Below are positions 22,408-35,690 of a stretch of 64,000 nt of DNA, piece after piece. The stretch lies in contig NZ_RQFA01000026.1 of NCBI RefSeq assembly GCF_004770155.1, forward strand, positions 6,001 through 70,000, in the 5' to 3' direction. The notes below the pieces were generated by a model, which did no database searches, was not told the origin of the DNA, and worked only from the letters and a program-made list of their open reading frames with translations. Each line of letters opens with the position of its first letter. The stretch's first letter is position 1. The DNA comes from Leptospira gomenensis (lineage in GTDB: Bacteria; Spirochaetota; Leptospiria; Leptospirales; Leptospiraceae). Both the position numbers and the translations under genes were made by a program.

Positions 22408-23384
22408 GTTTTAACCCAGTCGAATGTGAATTGCAGCGCCTTTTCCGTATCGACGACGGGTTTATAACCTAACACCGATTTGGCCTTTTCGATCGAAACT
22501 GGATTTTGTCTTAGGAGAAAATTTACCCCTTCCCTGGTAGCCGGCGGTCGTTTTCCGAAAACTCCGAACCCGTATTCCATCAAAACGACAAAAGTTTTCA
22601 ACAGCCAAGCGGGCAGAGAGGGCGGCCTTGAAATTTCTGCGGCGTCCGCGAGACGGAAGAAATATTCCTTCCAGGTCATCGGGTGATCGTCGGTTATGTT
22701 GAACGATTGACCCCAAGCCTCTTTTTCCAACGCGAGTAACGTTCCTGCCACGAGATTGTCCACATAGGTGAGATTGATCGTTCCTTTGCCTCCGTCCGGT
22801 AAGGAAAAAAGTTTTTTCTTCATCAATTGAACGGGGCGTACGACCCAAGGTATCGAACCCGGTCCGTAAACGTCTCCGGGGCGAACGATCAAAATTCCGA
22901 ATCGATCAGGATCGTTCAAACGAACGAGTTCCGATTCACCTTCAATTTTCGTAATACAATACGGGTTTCCTTCTCCGCGAAACGGCCCTTGTTCGTCCAC
23001 GTAATTCGGATACGAAAATCCGTAGACCATTACGGAAGATAAATGAATCATTCCCCTCGCTCCGGACTCTTTCGCGATTTTTGCCAACTCTACGGAAGCG
23101 AATACATTCACTTTTCTGAATTCTTCGAGCGAACCTCCTTCACGAACTACGGCCGCCGTATGTAGAATGAAGTCGGCCCCTTTTACGGCTTCCTTTAGGA
23201 TTTCCGGATCGGAAGTGTTTCCGACGATCACGGTAAAACCTTCTCGTTTCAACTCTTCCGCCTTCGCTACATTCATCTCGATTCCGCGGACGTTCATTCC
23301 GCGTTCCTTGGCGATTTGAGCCGATCTTCTACCGATAAAGCCGCCGATGCCGGTTATACATACGGTTTTGCCGGTAAGATTCAA
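22389..23384 (-). CDS. NAD-dependent epimerase/dehydratase (extended SDR)
   Basis: A 331-residue extended short-chain dehydrogenase. The cofactor motif is GIGGFIGRRSAQIA at about residues 12-25, and the catalytic Tyr-x-x-x-Lys is YCITK, with LSSVMVYG supplying the Ser. RPGDVYGPG is typical of the sugar epimerase and 3-beta-hydroxysteroid dehydrogenase branch. The substrate is unknown. The ATG is 1 nt downstream of the icd stop on the same strand, so it is co-transcribed with isocitrate dehydrogenase. Confidence 0.85.
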   Translation of the reverse strand: MNLTGKTVCITGIGGFIGRRSAQIAKERGMNVRGIEMNVAKAEELKREGFTVIVGNTSDPEILKEAVKGADFILHTAAVVREGGSLEEFRKVNVFASVELAKIAKESGARGMIHLSSVMVYGFSYPNYVDEQGPFRGEGNPYCITKIEGESELVRLNDPDRFGILIVRPGDVYGPGSIPWVVRPVQLMKKKLFSLPDGGKGTINLTYVDNLVAGTLLALEKEAWGQSFNITDDHPMTWKEYFFRLADAAEISRPPSLPAWLLKTFVVLMEYGFGVFGKRPPATREGVNFLLRQNPVSIEKAKSVLGYKPVVDTEKALQFTFDWVKTQVKSL

Positions 23385-23385
23385 C

Positions 23386-24852
23386 TTATTCTCCCTGTCC
23401 CAAGGAAAAGGAACGTTTTCCGTCGAAGTAATAAAGGTTTTCCGTTTTTACGGCATCGAATCCGGCTTCGTCGAGACGGAGAAGGAGTTCGGCGATTTGT
23501 CTTCGATCGATAGGATAGTAGGTAGGATTTTCATGATGTATTAGAGCTTCCTTATGTACGAATCTGCATCTCCAATGATCGGTCAAAAAAGTTTCGGGCT
23601 GTCCTTCCGGAAAAACCTTCACACCGCGGTTCGTGATGATTTTTAAGGTGAGATCTCCGGCCAAAGCTCGGAGTCGGTTTCCTAGTTCGTCGGGTTTTGT
23701 TCCGGGCCAATCCAAAAATACGTCCACGCCCACCAGCTCTTTCTTTTGTATGTTTCTCTTATATTCGGGAATTGTAATTTTCTTTGCTTTTCCGAAGGAT
23801 ACGGGTTTGAATTTTTCGGGAAGATGTCCCAAATTTCCTACGACGGCTTCCGCAAACTCCTTGGTCCCCACTTTGATCCTGCTTACGCCCGGTTTAAAAA
23901 TATCTCCGGTATGAATTCCTTCCTCGATCGTCAAAAGCCAAGCGTTGTTGATTTTTGCCGCGATATCCGGTTGTCCTATATGAACCAACATCATCACTGC
24001 GGCATTGAGAAGTCCGGAAGGATTGGCGACGTTTTTTCCGGCGATGTCCGGTGCCGAACCGTGTATCGCTTCGAACATAGAAACGACTTCTCCGATATTG
24101 GAGGATCCGGCCATTCCCACCGAACCGGCGATTTGCGCTACTATGTCGGAAATGATGTCTCCGTACAAATTCAAAGTTACAACGACGTCGAAGTTTTGCG
24201 GACGATCCGCGAGGTTTGCGGCTCCTATGTCGATGATCTGCGAATTGGATTCCAACTCCGGATATTCTTTTGCCACCTGTTTAAATATATCGTGGAACAA
24301 ACCGTCCGTTTGTTTCATGATATTGTCCTTTACCATAGCAGTCACTTTTTTGCGACCATACGCCCTTGCGTATTCGAACGCATAACGGATGATTTTTTCC
24401 GATCCCGGTCTCGAGATCAACTTCAGACATTGGACCGTATCGTTGGTTTGTTGGTGTTCGATTCCGGTATAAAGATCCTCTTCGTTTTCGCGGATGATGA
24501 CGATGTCCAAAACGGGATGTTTGGTTTCCACATAAGGATAAAGAGAAAAACAGGGTCTAACGTTTGCAAACAATCCCAAGGTGGTGCGGACCGTGACGTT
24601 TAAACTTTTATAACCTCCTCCTTGAGGAGTGGTGATGGGTGCCTTGAGAAAAACTTTCGTTTGGCGGAGAATGTCCCAGGCCTCCGGTTTGATTCCGGAA
24701 GTATGACCTTCCTGATACACCTTTTCGCCGATTTGAATTTCGATCGGTTCGATCTTGGCTCCGGCGGCATCGAGAATCTTAAGAGTGGCTTCCATAATTT
24801 CCGGACCGATTCCGTCTCCGTGTGCGATCGCAATTTTGGTTTTTTCGGACAT
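23386..24852 (-). CDS. icd: Isocitrate dehydrogenase, long Thermus-like form
   Basis: A 488-residue TCA-cycle enzyme that converts isocitrate to 2-oxoglutarate, probably with NADP. Substrate residues are in LNVTVRTTLGLFANVRP, metal ligands in LYGDIISDIVA, and the cofactor loop in EAIHGSAPDIAGKNVANPSG. After the roughly 335-residue core there is a C-terminal domain of about 140 residues, found in Thermus and alphaproteobacterial long-form enzymes and absent from the E. coli type. The gene is followed at 1 nt by the SDR gene. NADP rather than NAD preference is inferred from the family. Confidence 0.92.
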   Translation of the reverse strand: MSEKTKIAIAHGDGIGPEIMEATLKILDAAGAKIEPIEIQIGEKVYQEGHTSGIKPEAWDILRQTKVFLKAPITTPQGGGYKSLNVTVRTTLGLFANVRPCFSLYPYVETKHPVLDIVIIRENEEDLYTGIEHQQTNDTVQCLKLISRPGSEKIIRYAFEYARAYGRKKVTAMVKDNIMKQTDGLFHDIFKQVAKEYPELESNSQIIDIGAANLADRPQNFDVVVTLNLYGDIISDIVAQIAGSVGMAGSSNIGEVVSMFEAIHGSAPDIAGKNVANPSGLLNAAVMMLVHIGQPDIAAKINNAWLLTIEEGIHTGDIFKPGVSRIKVGTKEFAEAVVGNLGHLPEKFKPVSFGKAKKITIPEYKRNIQKKELVGVDVFLDWPGTKPDELGNRLRALAGDLTLKIITNRGVKVFPEGQPETFLTDHWRCRFVHKEALIHHENPTYYPIDRRQIAELLLRLDEAGFDAVKTENLYYFDGKRSFSLGQGE

Positions 24853-25041
24853 TCTATTCTCCTAATACTTCTAATAGAGCGGGAACGGAGGGCGAGGTCA
24901 ATTCCCTTACGGGATAAGATCGGCTTCGAACGGAGAAAATGTGAAAGGAAACCGAATGATTTCGGTTAAGACAATCTTGGTTATCCGGGGCTTTTAGACG
25001 TGGAAGGACGAAAAATCGAAAGGAACAAAGAAGAAGCGGAT

Positions 25042-25224
25042 CTATTCGATTTCGAAATCCGACTCTGAATCCGCAAGAAATTCCTCGCGGGAATAGATGA
25101 GCTCCATAACGTCGTCCATCCAATCCGGAGTTCCGTGATTCGGATCTCCGAACGGATCGTTGGCTCTGTATTGTTTCATGATTTCGTTGTGTTTTTGGAT
25201 CTGCGTTTTTGTGCTTGCGTTCAT
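25042..25224 (-). CDS. Small acidic hypothetical protein
   Basis: A 60-residue frame between icd and ndk on the same strand. The composition is ordinary for a soluble protein: TPDWMDDVMELIYSREEF is a likely amphipathic helix and the C-terminus is acidic. No family is recognised and no clear ribosome site precedes the ATG. It is accepted because the gap has no other coding content and the composition is not that of a shadow frame, but it could be spurious. Confidence 0.45.
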   Translation of the reverse strand: MNASTKTQIQKHNEIMKQYRANDPFGDPNHGTPDWMDDVMELIYSREEFLADSESDFEIE

Positions 25225-25408
25225 ATTAGAATTGTCGGTTGAAACAACCGTTCCATGACGAATTTCGAAAAGAATAAATAATTTCTTTCCAAAAGTACAA
25301 CCGAAAAACTTCTAATTTTTGTAATATTTTAAACCGAAATGGATCTTTTTTCCGTCGCGGATTAGCTGGGTCGAGGAGTTTGCGGATCGAAAACGGCTGG
25401 AAAAGAGA

Positions 25409-25442
25409 GGAGGCTGGACGAAGAAAGAACGTCCGAGCCTCC
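25409..25442 (-). terminator. Rho-independent terminator of the argG-coaD-ndk operon
   Basis: On the minus strand the ndk stop is followed after 9 nt by a hairpin: a 7-bp and a 5-bp stem (GGAGGCT and GGACG with their complements) joined by a single-base bulge, with a nine-base loop, then TCTCTTTT. This is the clearest hairpin terminator for a leftward operon in the window. Confidence 0.75.
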
Positions 25443-25451
25443 GGAAGAATT

Positions 25452-25868
25452 TTAGAACAATTCGTTTCCTTTGAAGAAAAAGGAGATTTCAAGAGCCGCG
25501 TTGTCGTCTGAGTCCGATCCGTGAACCGCGTTGGCTTCCTTACTTTCCGCATAAAGCGCTCGGATCGTTCCGGCTTTCGCTTCCTTAGGATCGGTGGCAC
25601 CGATCACGTCTCTCCAATGAAGAACGGCATTGTCTCTTTCTAAAGCGGCCGCTACGATCGGTCCGGAAGACATATATCCGCAAAGGTCGTTGTAAAACGG
25701 ACGAGCCGAGTGCACTTTATAGAATTGTTTCGCGTCTTCGAGGGAAAGTTTCAGGTATTTGAGACCGAGGATTTTGAATCCTTCTTTTTCGATTCTGGCG
25801 AGAATTTCTCCGACGTGTTTGTTCTTAACTCCGTCGGGTTTGATCATGATAAACGTTCTTGTGGACAT
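25452..25868 (-). CDS. ndk: Nucleoside diphosphate kinase
   Basis: A 138-residue enzyme that balances nucleoside triphosphate pools by phosphate transfer through a phosphohistidine. The active-site His is in NAVHGSDS near residue 117; the N-terminal [11 protein letters not shown] and [15 protein letters not shown] are conserved. Length is normal. It is the last gene of an operon after argG and coaD, with 9 nt to coaD and a hairpin terminator just downstream. Confidence 0.97.
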   Translation of the reverse strand: MSTRTFIMIKPDGVKNKHVGEILARIEKEGFKILGLKYLKLSLEDAKQFYKVHSARPFYNDLCGYMSSGPIVAAALERDNAVLHWRDVIGATDPKEAKAGTIRALYAESKEANAVHGSDSDDNAALEISFFFKGNELF

Positions 25869-25870
25869 TG

Positions 25871-27568
<1,698 letters not shown>

Positions 27569-27873
27569 TCTGGGAACACTGAAATTCGATCCATGTCTGT
27601 GGACAACCGGATTTTCCTTCTTTTCCCGAGACGATCCTTGTTCGTGCAAGCGGAAGCGGCTTCTTAGTCGATCTTTTTTTAGGAGAAGATCGTAGTCGGA
27701 ATTCCGACATAAAAACGAATCGAGGACGACTTGGAAAACGAATGGAAGGTGAATCAAAGTCGAGTTGGAACGAGTTGGAAAAAAACCGAAAACGAACGGA
27801 AAACGAATCGAAGAAGCGTCGGAAAGTTCAAAGGATCCGACGAGGAAAGCACGGCTTTTCTCCGCGTCTATTT
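27569..27873. other. Gap upstream of argG with short imperfect repeats
   Basis: No convincing gene. On the plus strand around 27730-27810 there are imperfect repeats of GGAAAACGAA and two adjacent GAGTTGGAA units. The argG promoter should lie here; I could not identify convincing -35/-10 boxes. The minus-strand frame of argG stays open across this gap but is unlike any known N-terminus. Confidence 0.4.
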
Positions 27874-28497
27874 TTATTCCACTCGAACGGATATGGACCG
27901 AGATTTGCAGGAGAAGGTTCGTTTTGGTCGGAACTCCACCCACTGAAACTGAAGATAAGACGCCGATAATTCGTATTCTCCGGACTTCGGAAAAACGAGC
28001 AAAGGATTCGGTCTCAAAAAATCCTCTCGAGAATCCATCTCTTGTAAAACCTGTTCGGACCCTTTTCCCAAAATCAAAAACGAAGCTCTTCGAAAGAGAG
28101 CCGGATCGACCGAGTCCATCCCTTCCGGATCCAAGTTGTTTGGGGAAACGGCGGTCGGCGCGATTGCGGAGCGTGGAATCCAACAAGCCGTAAACGTTTT
28201 ACGATAGGATTCGTCGGGCGAAAGTAAAATCATATTTTTTTCGTAAAAAGTCCGGTTGGGCGGTTGTCCGGGAGGACCGTAGTAGCCCCTCAATTCCCAA
28301 AACGAAGCGGGAGTCATTTCGATGCCGAAACTCGGACCTCCCCAACCTGTCGTTCCGGTAAAAGGAGCTACGTTCGGATAAATTCCGATTTCCTCCGAAC
28401 TTACGTTGATCAATGAAAGATTAATTTTTATTTCTTGAATATTCGATAAAGAGAATGTTCTTTGGGAAATTTCTGCGTCGATTTGAAGAGGTTCCAT
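27874..28497 (-). CDS. Hypothetical protein
   Basis: A 207-residue protein that I do not recognise. The N-terminal part, with [20 protein letters not shown], looks like a beta-sandwich that begins a segment on relative solvation of proteins or an immunoglobulin-like fold; [16 protein letters not shown] and [16 protein letters not shown] are distinctive. The last strand has [12 protein letters not shown]. There is no signal peptide. It is separated by 39 nt from the DUF2779 gene upstream on the same strand and by 305 nt from argG downstream. Confidence 0.7.
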   Translation of the reverse strand: MEPLQIDAEISQRTFSLSNIQEIKINLSLINVSSEEIGIYPNVAPFTGTTGWGGPSFGIEMTPASFWELRGYYGPPGQPPNRTFYEKNMILLSPDESYRKTFTACWIPRSAIAPTAVSPNNLDPEGMDSVDPALFRRASFLILGKGSEQVLQEMDSREDFLRPNPLLVFPKSGEYELSASYLQFQWVEFRPKRTFSCKSRSISVRVE

Positions 28498-28536
28498 AGA
28501 GGGTTTTTCGGGCGGTTTTTATCGGAGTTTCCTAAC

Positions 28537-30036
<1,500 letters not shown>

Positions 30037-30101
30037 AGCCCATTCCGGAAGAATTTTCCGGAACGGGTAAATCCATTTTAGAATCGGAGGTCCGAGGTTT
30101 T

Positions 30102-31259
<1,158 letters not shown>

Positions 31260-31518
31260 GAACTTTTTTTCCTTAGGTGTTTAAGGATGGATCCCGTTTC
31301 GGGGGCCCTTTCGCAATTCTTTTTTGCGTGTTCGATTCTCGAAATCGACGTTACCCGCTTCGTTCATCCGTTTTTTCATCGGAAAATCGCCTGAATTTAA
31401 GTGAATTTAACGTTTTTTATAAAGCGAATTCGAGTTTCGAATCGGACGGAACGAATCGGATTCAAATTGATATTGGCAGAATCAGGAACGAATCTAGCTT
31501 TGCGAAACGGCTAAAACG

Positions 31519-32616
31519 ATGTGGATCGAAGTGTACGGATATGCGAGTTCGTTTTGTGCGTTTCTTGTCGGAATAATCTTTGCCGTTAGTCGGAAAAGAA
31601 ATCCGACGGTGACGATCGGTTCCTTTTTGTTTTTTTGTATTTCCGTTTGGTTGACGGAACTTCATCTTTTCACATCGGGAAAGTTGATTCTTTTTCCGTG
31701 GTTGATTTTTCTGCACGTACCGTTTGCGATTTCGACCGGTCCGCTGTTTTATCTTTTTATAAAATCCGTTTTCAAGACCGATTATCTATGGGAAAAAAAT
31801 CAGTGGTGGCACGTCGCGTTCGTTCTCGTTTTATTCGCTGCGTTTTTGCCCGTCGTTGCGATTCCGTCCGAAACCAAATATCAATTGTTCCGGGGAAATT
31901 CGGGAGCAATCGATCCGTTTATGAAAAACTATATTCTGTTTTTCTTAACTATCAGCTATTTCGTTCCGGCGATTTATATCGTCTTTTCGTTTCGATTTCT
32001 CTTCAACGTTCGGATTCTTTTTTCGGCAGGAAAAGAAAAAAGTCTCTTCGTGTTTTATCTCGTGTTGGGATTTTTCGCGTTCTCCAAACTCGTAACGTTT
32101 GCGGGTTTTTTTTGGGAGGAATGGAATTTTCTGAAAAAAATCGGCGCCTTATTTTTTTCGACGGGTGTGGTTTCGATCTTCGTCGTGCTGGCGAGATATC
32201 CGGACTTTTTGGAACTTCTCCGGAGGGGAATCCGCGAAATCCGTAGAAAACAAAATCGAATTTCGTCAGACCGAACCGCCTCCACGTTAAACCGAATTCA
32301 CGAATTGTTTGAAACGGATAAGATTTATCTGGACGAAGATCTTTCCTTAAAATCCCTTTCTTCGAAACTTTCGCTCCGGCCCGATCAACTTTCCCAAGTG
32401 ATCAACGATTCCTACGGGATCAACTTCAATCGGTTTCTGAACAATTATAGGATCCGAGAAGCGATCCGTCTTTTGGAAAAGGATCCGGATCTTAAAATCA
32501 TTCACGTAGCGATGCGCTGCGGTTTTAACAGTAAGAGTTCGTTTAACGAATCCTTCCGAAAAGAAACGGGACTTACACCCACACAATATCTCAAAAAAAA
32601 GGGTAGGGAATCATGA
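31519..32616 (+). CDS. AraC-family regulator with N-terminal membrane domain
   Basis: A 365-residue protein. Residues about 1-240 hold roughly seven membrane segments (for example SFCAFLVGIIFAV, LFYLFIKSVF, ILFFLTISYFVPAIYIVF). The C-terminal 110 residues are an AraC-type double helix-turn-helix with SLKSLSSKLSLRPDQLSQVI and HVAMRCGFNSKSSFNESFRK. It probably senses a membrane or periplasmic signal and controls nearby genes; the acyl-CoA synthetase gene begins 41 nt downstream on the same strand. A paralogue with the same layout lies at 59634-60806. Confidence 0.88.
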   Translation: MWIEVYGYASSFCAFLVGIIFAVSRKRNPTVTIGSFLFFCISVWLTELHLFTSGKLILFPWLIFLHVPFAISTGPLFYLFIKSVFKTDYLWEKNQWWHVAFVLVLFAAFLPVVAIPSETKYQLFRGNSGAIDPFMKNYILFFLTISYFVPAIYIVFSFRFLFNVRILFSAGKEKSLFVFYLVLGFFAFSKLVTFAGFFWEEWNFLKKIGALFFSTGVVSIFVVLARYPDFLELLRRGIREIRRKQNRISSDRTASTLNRIHELFETDKIYLDEDLSLKSLSSKLSLRPDQLSQVINDSYGINFNRFLNNYRIREAIRLLEKDPDLKIIHVAMRCGFNSKSSFNESFRKETGLTPTQYLKKKGRES

Positions 32617-32657
32617 ATCCCGTCGATCCTTTTTGAAAAACGAAGTATCGTGAGGGC

Positions 32658-34565
32658 ATGTCCAAAACAAACTTAGATAATTTTCGAAATCTGGCTCAGT
32701 TGTTTCGTCATTCGGTCGGCGCCTACAAGGACGAAAAATCGTTTTTGACGAAAAATTCCCAAGGTGTGTTCGAGGGACCGACTTACGGAGAATTGTACGA
32801 AGACGCATTGTCCCTCGCTTCATTTCTCGTTCACAAGTGCGGATTAAAACCTCAGGAAAACGTGGCGATCATCGCGGATAACCGTTTAGAGTGGATTTTG
32901 ACGGATCTAGCGGTTTTATTTTCCGGCGCCGCGGACGTCCCGAGAGGAAGCGACGCTACCGTGCAGGATCTGGAATATATTCTTTCCCACGCGGATTGTA
33001 GGATCGTATTCGTGGAAAACGCAAACGTATTCAAAAAATTGAATGCGATTCGCGATAGGCTTTCCGGTTTGGAGCACGTTATTCTGATGGACGCGAATCA
33101 GGATCTTTTCCGCGAAGGAAAGGCTTTTTCTTTTTGGAACATTCTCGAGGAAGGAAAAAAACTTTCCAAGGAAGAGGTTCTTTCCAGAGCCGATAGGATC
33201 CGACCCGACGATCTTCTCACATTGATTTATACGTCCGGAACAACCGGAAATCCTAAGGGTGTTATGCTCACTCATTCGAACATCCTTTCTCAGATTCGAA
33301 ATATTCCGCTCGGATTGAACAAAGAGGATAAGATCCTTTCCATCCTTCCCGTTTGGCATATCTTCGAACGAATTTTCGAAATCGTTTCGTTTACTTTCGG
33401 TTGTAAAACGTATTACACGAATATCCGCTCCTTAAAGGAGGATCTTCAAATCGTAAAACCTACGTTTATGGCCTCCGCTCCGAGGTTGTGGGAAAGTATC
33501 TTTCAAGGTATTCAGGCCAAACTTCAGGGTATGAAGGGTTTTGCTAGATTGTTGTTTTCGGCGGCATTGAAGACGAATCGATTACGATATCACCATTTAT
33601 CCGTATTAAAAAAACGTAAACTGATAATGAAACGGGAGTTTTTACCGTTCGTTTTCGTTAAACGACTTTATTCTTTTTTAATGTTTCTCATCGTATTCCT
33701 GCCGGCTTCTTTTTTGGATCTTATCGTACTTAGAAAGGTGAGACAGGCGACCGGAGGAAAACTCAAGGCGAGCGTTTCCGGAGGAGGAGCTTTGCCCCTT
33801 CACGTGGACGAACTTTTTAACGCGATAGGAATTCCCGTTCTGGAAGGTTACGGTTTGACGGAGACGAGTCCGATCCTTGCTATGCGAACCCCTCAGAATC
33901 TGATCGTCGGTACGGTTGGAAAGATATTTCCCGAAACCAGAATCCGGATTTTGGACGTCGTCACCGGAAAAGATATTTATCCCGGCGGGGACGGTTTCGG
34001 AAAAAAAGGGGAACTATTGGTCAGAGGTCCTCAAGTTATGAAAGGTTATTATAAAAATCCGGAAGCTACGGAGCGAGTGTTTCAGGACGGATGGTTCAAA
34101 ACGGGGGATCTCGCTTTGATCACTCCGGATTCGTATCTTAAGATCGTCGGAAGGATCAAGGAAACGATCGTACTTTCCAACGGGGAAAATTTGGAACCGG
34201 TCCCCATCGAAGCCAAACTTCAGGAATCGCCTTTGATCGAATCTTGTATGGTGGTCGGGCAGGATAAAAAATTCGCGGGAGTTCTCGTGGTTCCTAGTTT
34301 GGAAAATCTGAAACAATTCGGAAACGACCTCGAAAGTATATGCAAAAATTCTGAAGTAAAAACCCTCATTCGGACCGAAATTTCCCGGATGATCAGCGAT
34401 CAAAACGGATTCAAATCGTTCGAACGGATCGGCGGTTTCAGTCTTTTGAGCAAACCCTGGGAAAAAGGGGAGGAGTTGACCGCAAAACTATCGTTAAAAC
34501 GATTTTTGATAACCGAAAAATACTCCAAAGAGATCGAACAGATCTACGGATCTTCCCAAAATTAA
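32658..34565 (+). CDS. Long-chain fatty acid-CoA ligase (AMP-forming)
   Basis: A 635-residue adenylate-forming enzyme that activates fatty acids to acyl-CoA. The phosphate-binding loop is LIYTSGTTGNPKGVML at about residues 190-205; GYGLTETSPIL, GWFKTGDLA and the hinge GRIKETIVLSNGEN are present. A basic, hydrophobic insertion (RLYSFLMFLIVFLPASFLDL) near residue 335 suggests membrane association, as in the FadD15/long-chain bacterial type. It likely feeds beta-oxidation or phospholipid synthesis. It follows the membrane AraC regulator gene and is terminated by a strong hairpin at 34702-34730. Confidence 0.92.
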   Translation: MSKTNLDNFRNLAQLFRHSVGAYKDEKSFLTKNSQGVFEGPTYGELYEDALSLASFLVHKCGLKPQENVAIIADNRLEWILTDLAVLFSGAADVPRGSDATVQDLEYILSHADCRIVFVENANVFKKLNAIRDRLSGLEHVILMDANQDLFREGKAFSFWNILEEGKKLSKEEVLSRADRIRPDDLLTLIYTSGTTGNPKGVMLTHSNILSQIRNIPLGLNKEDKILSILPVWHIFERIFEIVSFTFGCKTYYTNIRSLKEDLQIVKPTFMASAPRLWESIFQGIQAKLQGMKGFARLLFSAALKTNRLRYHHLSVLKKRKLIMKREFLPFVFVKRLYSFLMFLIVFLPASFLDLIVLRKVRQATGGKLKASVSGGGALPLHVDELFNAIGIPVLEGYGLTETSPILAMRTPQNLIVGTVGKIFPETRIRILDVVTGKDIYPGGDGFGKKGELLVRGPQVMKGYYKNPEATERVFQDGWFKTGDLALITPDSYLKIVGRIKETIVLSNGENLEPVPIEAKLQESPLIESCMVVGQDKKFAGVLVVPSLENLKQFGNDLESICKNSEVKTLIRTEISRMISDQNGFKSFERIGGFSLLSKPWEKGEELTAKLSLKRFLITEKYSKEIEQIYGSSQN

Positions 34566-34628
34566 AACGGAGTTTCGGCCGCTTCGTTTAACAAAAAAGC
34601 GGTCGCTTCAAAACATTCGTTTTGTGGT

Positions 34629-34654
34629 CGGGAAAACGATCGATCGATTTCCCG
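34629..34654. other. 26-bp near-perfect palindrome downstream of the acyl-CoA ligase gene
   Basis: CGGGAAA and TTTCCCG flank a central CGATCGATCG; only one position in each arm is unpaired. There is no T-run after it, so it is less likely to be a terminator and could be a regulatory site or part of a structured 3' end. Confidence 0.4.
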
Positions 34655-34701
34655 CATTTATTTCTGATCCGTATCTATCGTAAAGGCACATCCTAACTTT
34701 G

Positions 34702-34730
34702 TAGCGTCCGATATCGGGCGCTATTTTTTT
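34702..34730 (+). terminator. Rho-independent terminator
   Basis: TAGCGTCC pairs with GGGCGCTA (one U-G pair in the RNA) around a GATATC centre, followed by seven T residues. The U-G pair holds only for the plus-strand transcript, which supports a rightward terminator. It lies 137 nt after the acyl-CoA ligase stop, an unusual distance that leaves room for a structured 3' untranslated region or a small RNA. Confidence 0.7.
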
Positions 34731-34889
34731 GCTCCTTAGAAAAAAGCGAAAACGATCGCCCCGAATTCGAATTGGGATTTATGCCACCCGGTTTGGAAAA
34801 GGTTCGTAAGAATTATTTCAGAAAAAAACGAAGGTTCGGGAGTTTCAATCCTATTAGAATTCAATAATGTATTCGAGGATTAAGAGCGT

Positions 34890-35238
34890 ATGAGGGCGGC
34901 TTGCGAACTTAAAATCTCCTCGAATCAGATTTTGGAAATCGCGATCGCAGCCGGTTACGAATCGATCTCGACGTTTCCGCTTCGCACAGGGAATTCTTGA
35001 TCCGAATCGATCTCGGCGAACAAACCGTTCCGGGAGGAAAATAATTGTTCGTGCGTTATCGGGGGAATATTCCGGATCGCCGGAAGTATATTCATTTATT
35101 CTAAATCGGTTTGCGCCGGAAAAAGAATCACTCTAAAAAACTCGACTCCGTTCGAAGTATGTCCGGATGTATTCCTGAAAAAGTTCCGAACGCCGATAAC
35201 CGATATCATTGATTTCAAAAAGAAGAAAAACGGAACCG
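34890..35238 (+). pseudogene. Remains of an AraC regulator with GyrI-like effector domain
   Basis: From 34890 to 35000 a short frame reads AACELKISSNQILEIAIAAG then YESISTF, the end of an AraC-type helix-turn-helix, before a frame change and stop. At about 35025-35102 another frame reads TVPGGK, a stop, then FVRYRGNIPDRRKYIHLF, which matches the start of a GyrI-like effector domain (PAGKYAVFRYRG in relatives). At about 35143-35238 pieces TPFEVCPDVF and TPITDIIDFKKKKNG match its end. Several frameshifts and stops separate the pieces, so the gene is dead. It probably once encoded a drug- or ligand-responsive regulator. Confidence 0.6.
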
Positions 35239-35284
35239 AGCGCGAGTCTGCAAAAATTGGTCCAAGGTTTTCGTAAAAATTCCC

Positions 35285-35312
35285 CATTCATTGTCTAAAC
35301 AAGCAATGAATG
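35285..35312. promoter_or_regulatory. 9-bp perfect inverted repeat with TTGTYTAARCAAG motif
   Basis: CATTCATTG at 35285-35293 and CAATGAATG at 35304-35312 form perfect arms around TCTAAACAAG. The motif TTGTCTAAACAAG recurs as TTGTTTAAGCAAG about 58 bp downstream. The two copies look like operator half-sites or repeats of an unknown regulator. A 60-codon frame starts at 35310, inside the right arm, but I do not regard it as a supported gene. Confidence 0.4.
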
Positions 35313-35616
35313 TCTATTTCGGTCGCAAAATTTTTGCAAGCCATTTATTTGTTTAAGCAAGTAAAAATGAGCTTCCGCGAACATTCCCTCCGCAGTATCC
35401 CGATTACGAAGATCCGCGAAGAGATTTTTAGAAATCGTTCGCTTCGCTTTAAAAAGGATCGGACGCGTTTCGTAGCCGTATCGGAACTTTGATTCCCGGA
35501 TTTTAAATTTCTATGTTTCTTGCGGAACAGATTTCGGTCCGACCCCGGTTTTAGAGCGATCGGTTTCTTTGGCGTACGACGAGCGCCCGAGGTCTTCTCC
35601 GACTCGAGAAAAGAGG

Positions 35617-35647
35617 TTGACCCTATCTTGTAAATTTTTTGTATTCT
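35617..35647 (+). promoter_or_regulatory. Possible promoter of the ABC-transporter run
   Basis: TTGACC at 35617-35622 and TATTCT at 35642-35647 resemble sigma-70 boxes, but the 19-bp spacing is longer than ideal. It lies 44 bp before the ATG of the ABC ATPase. A perfect GCGGTC/GACCGC repeat follows and may be an operator or leader hairpin. Confidence 0.3.
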
Positions 35648-35690
35648 TTACCAGATAACGCGGTCAAGACCGCCTTACAATTTAATAAAG

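Noticed and set aside
25226..25600. A 124-codon frame overlapping ndk and its terminator
   Set aside because: It overlaps the well-supported ndk gene in another frame and reads through the terminator; Arg/Lys/Phe-rich shadow composition.
35310..35492. A 60-codon plus-strand frame before the ABC genes
   Set aside because: The start lies within an inverted repeat, no ribosome site precedes it and no family is recognised; support is too weak for a gene call.
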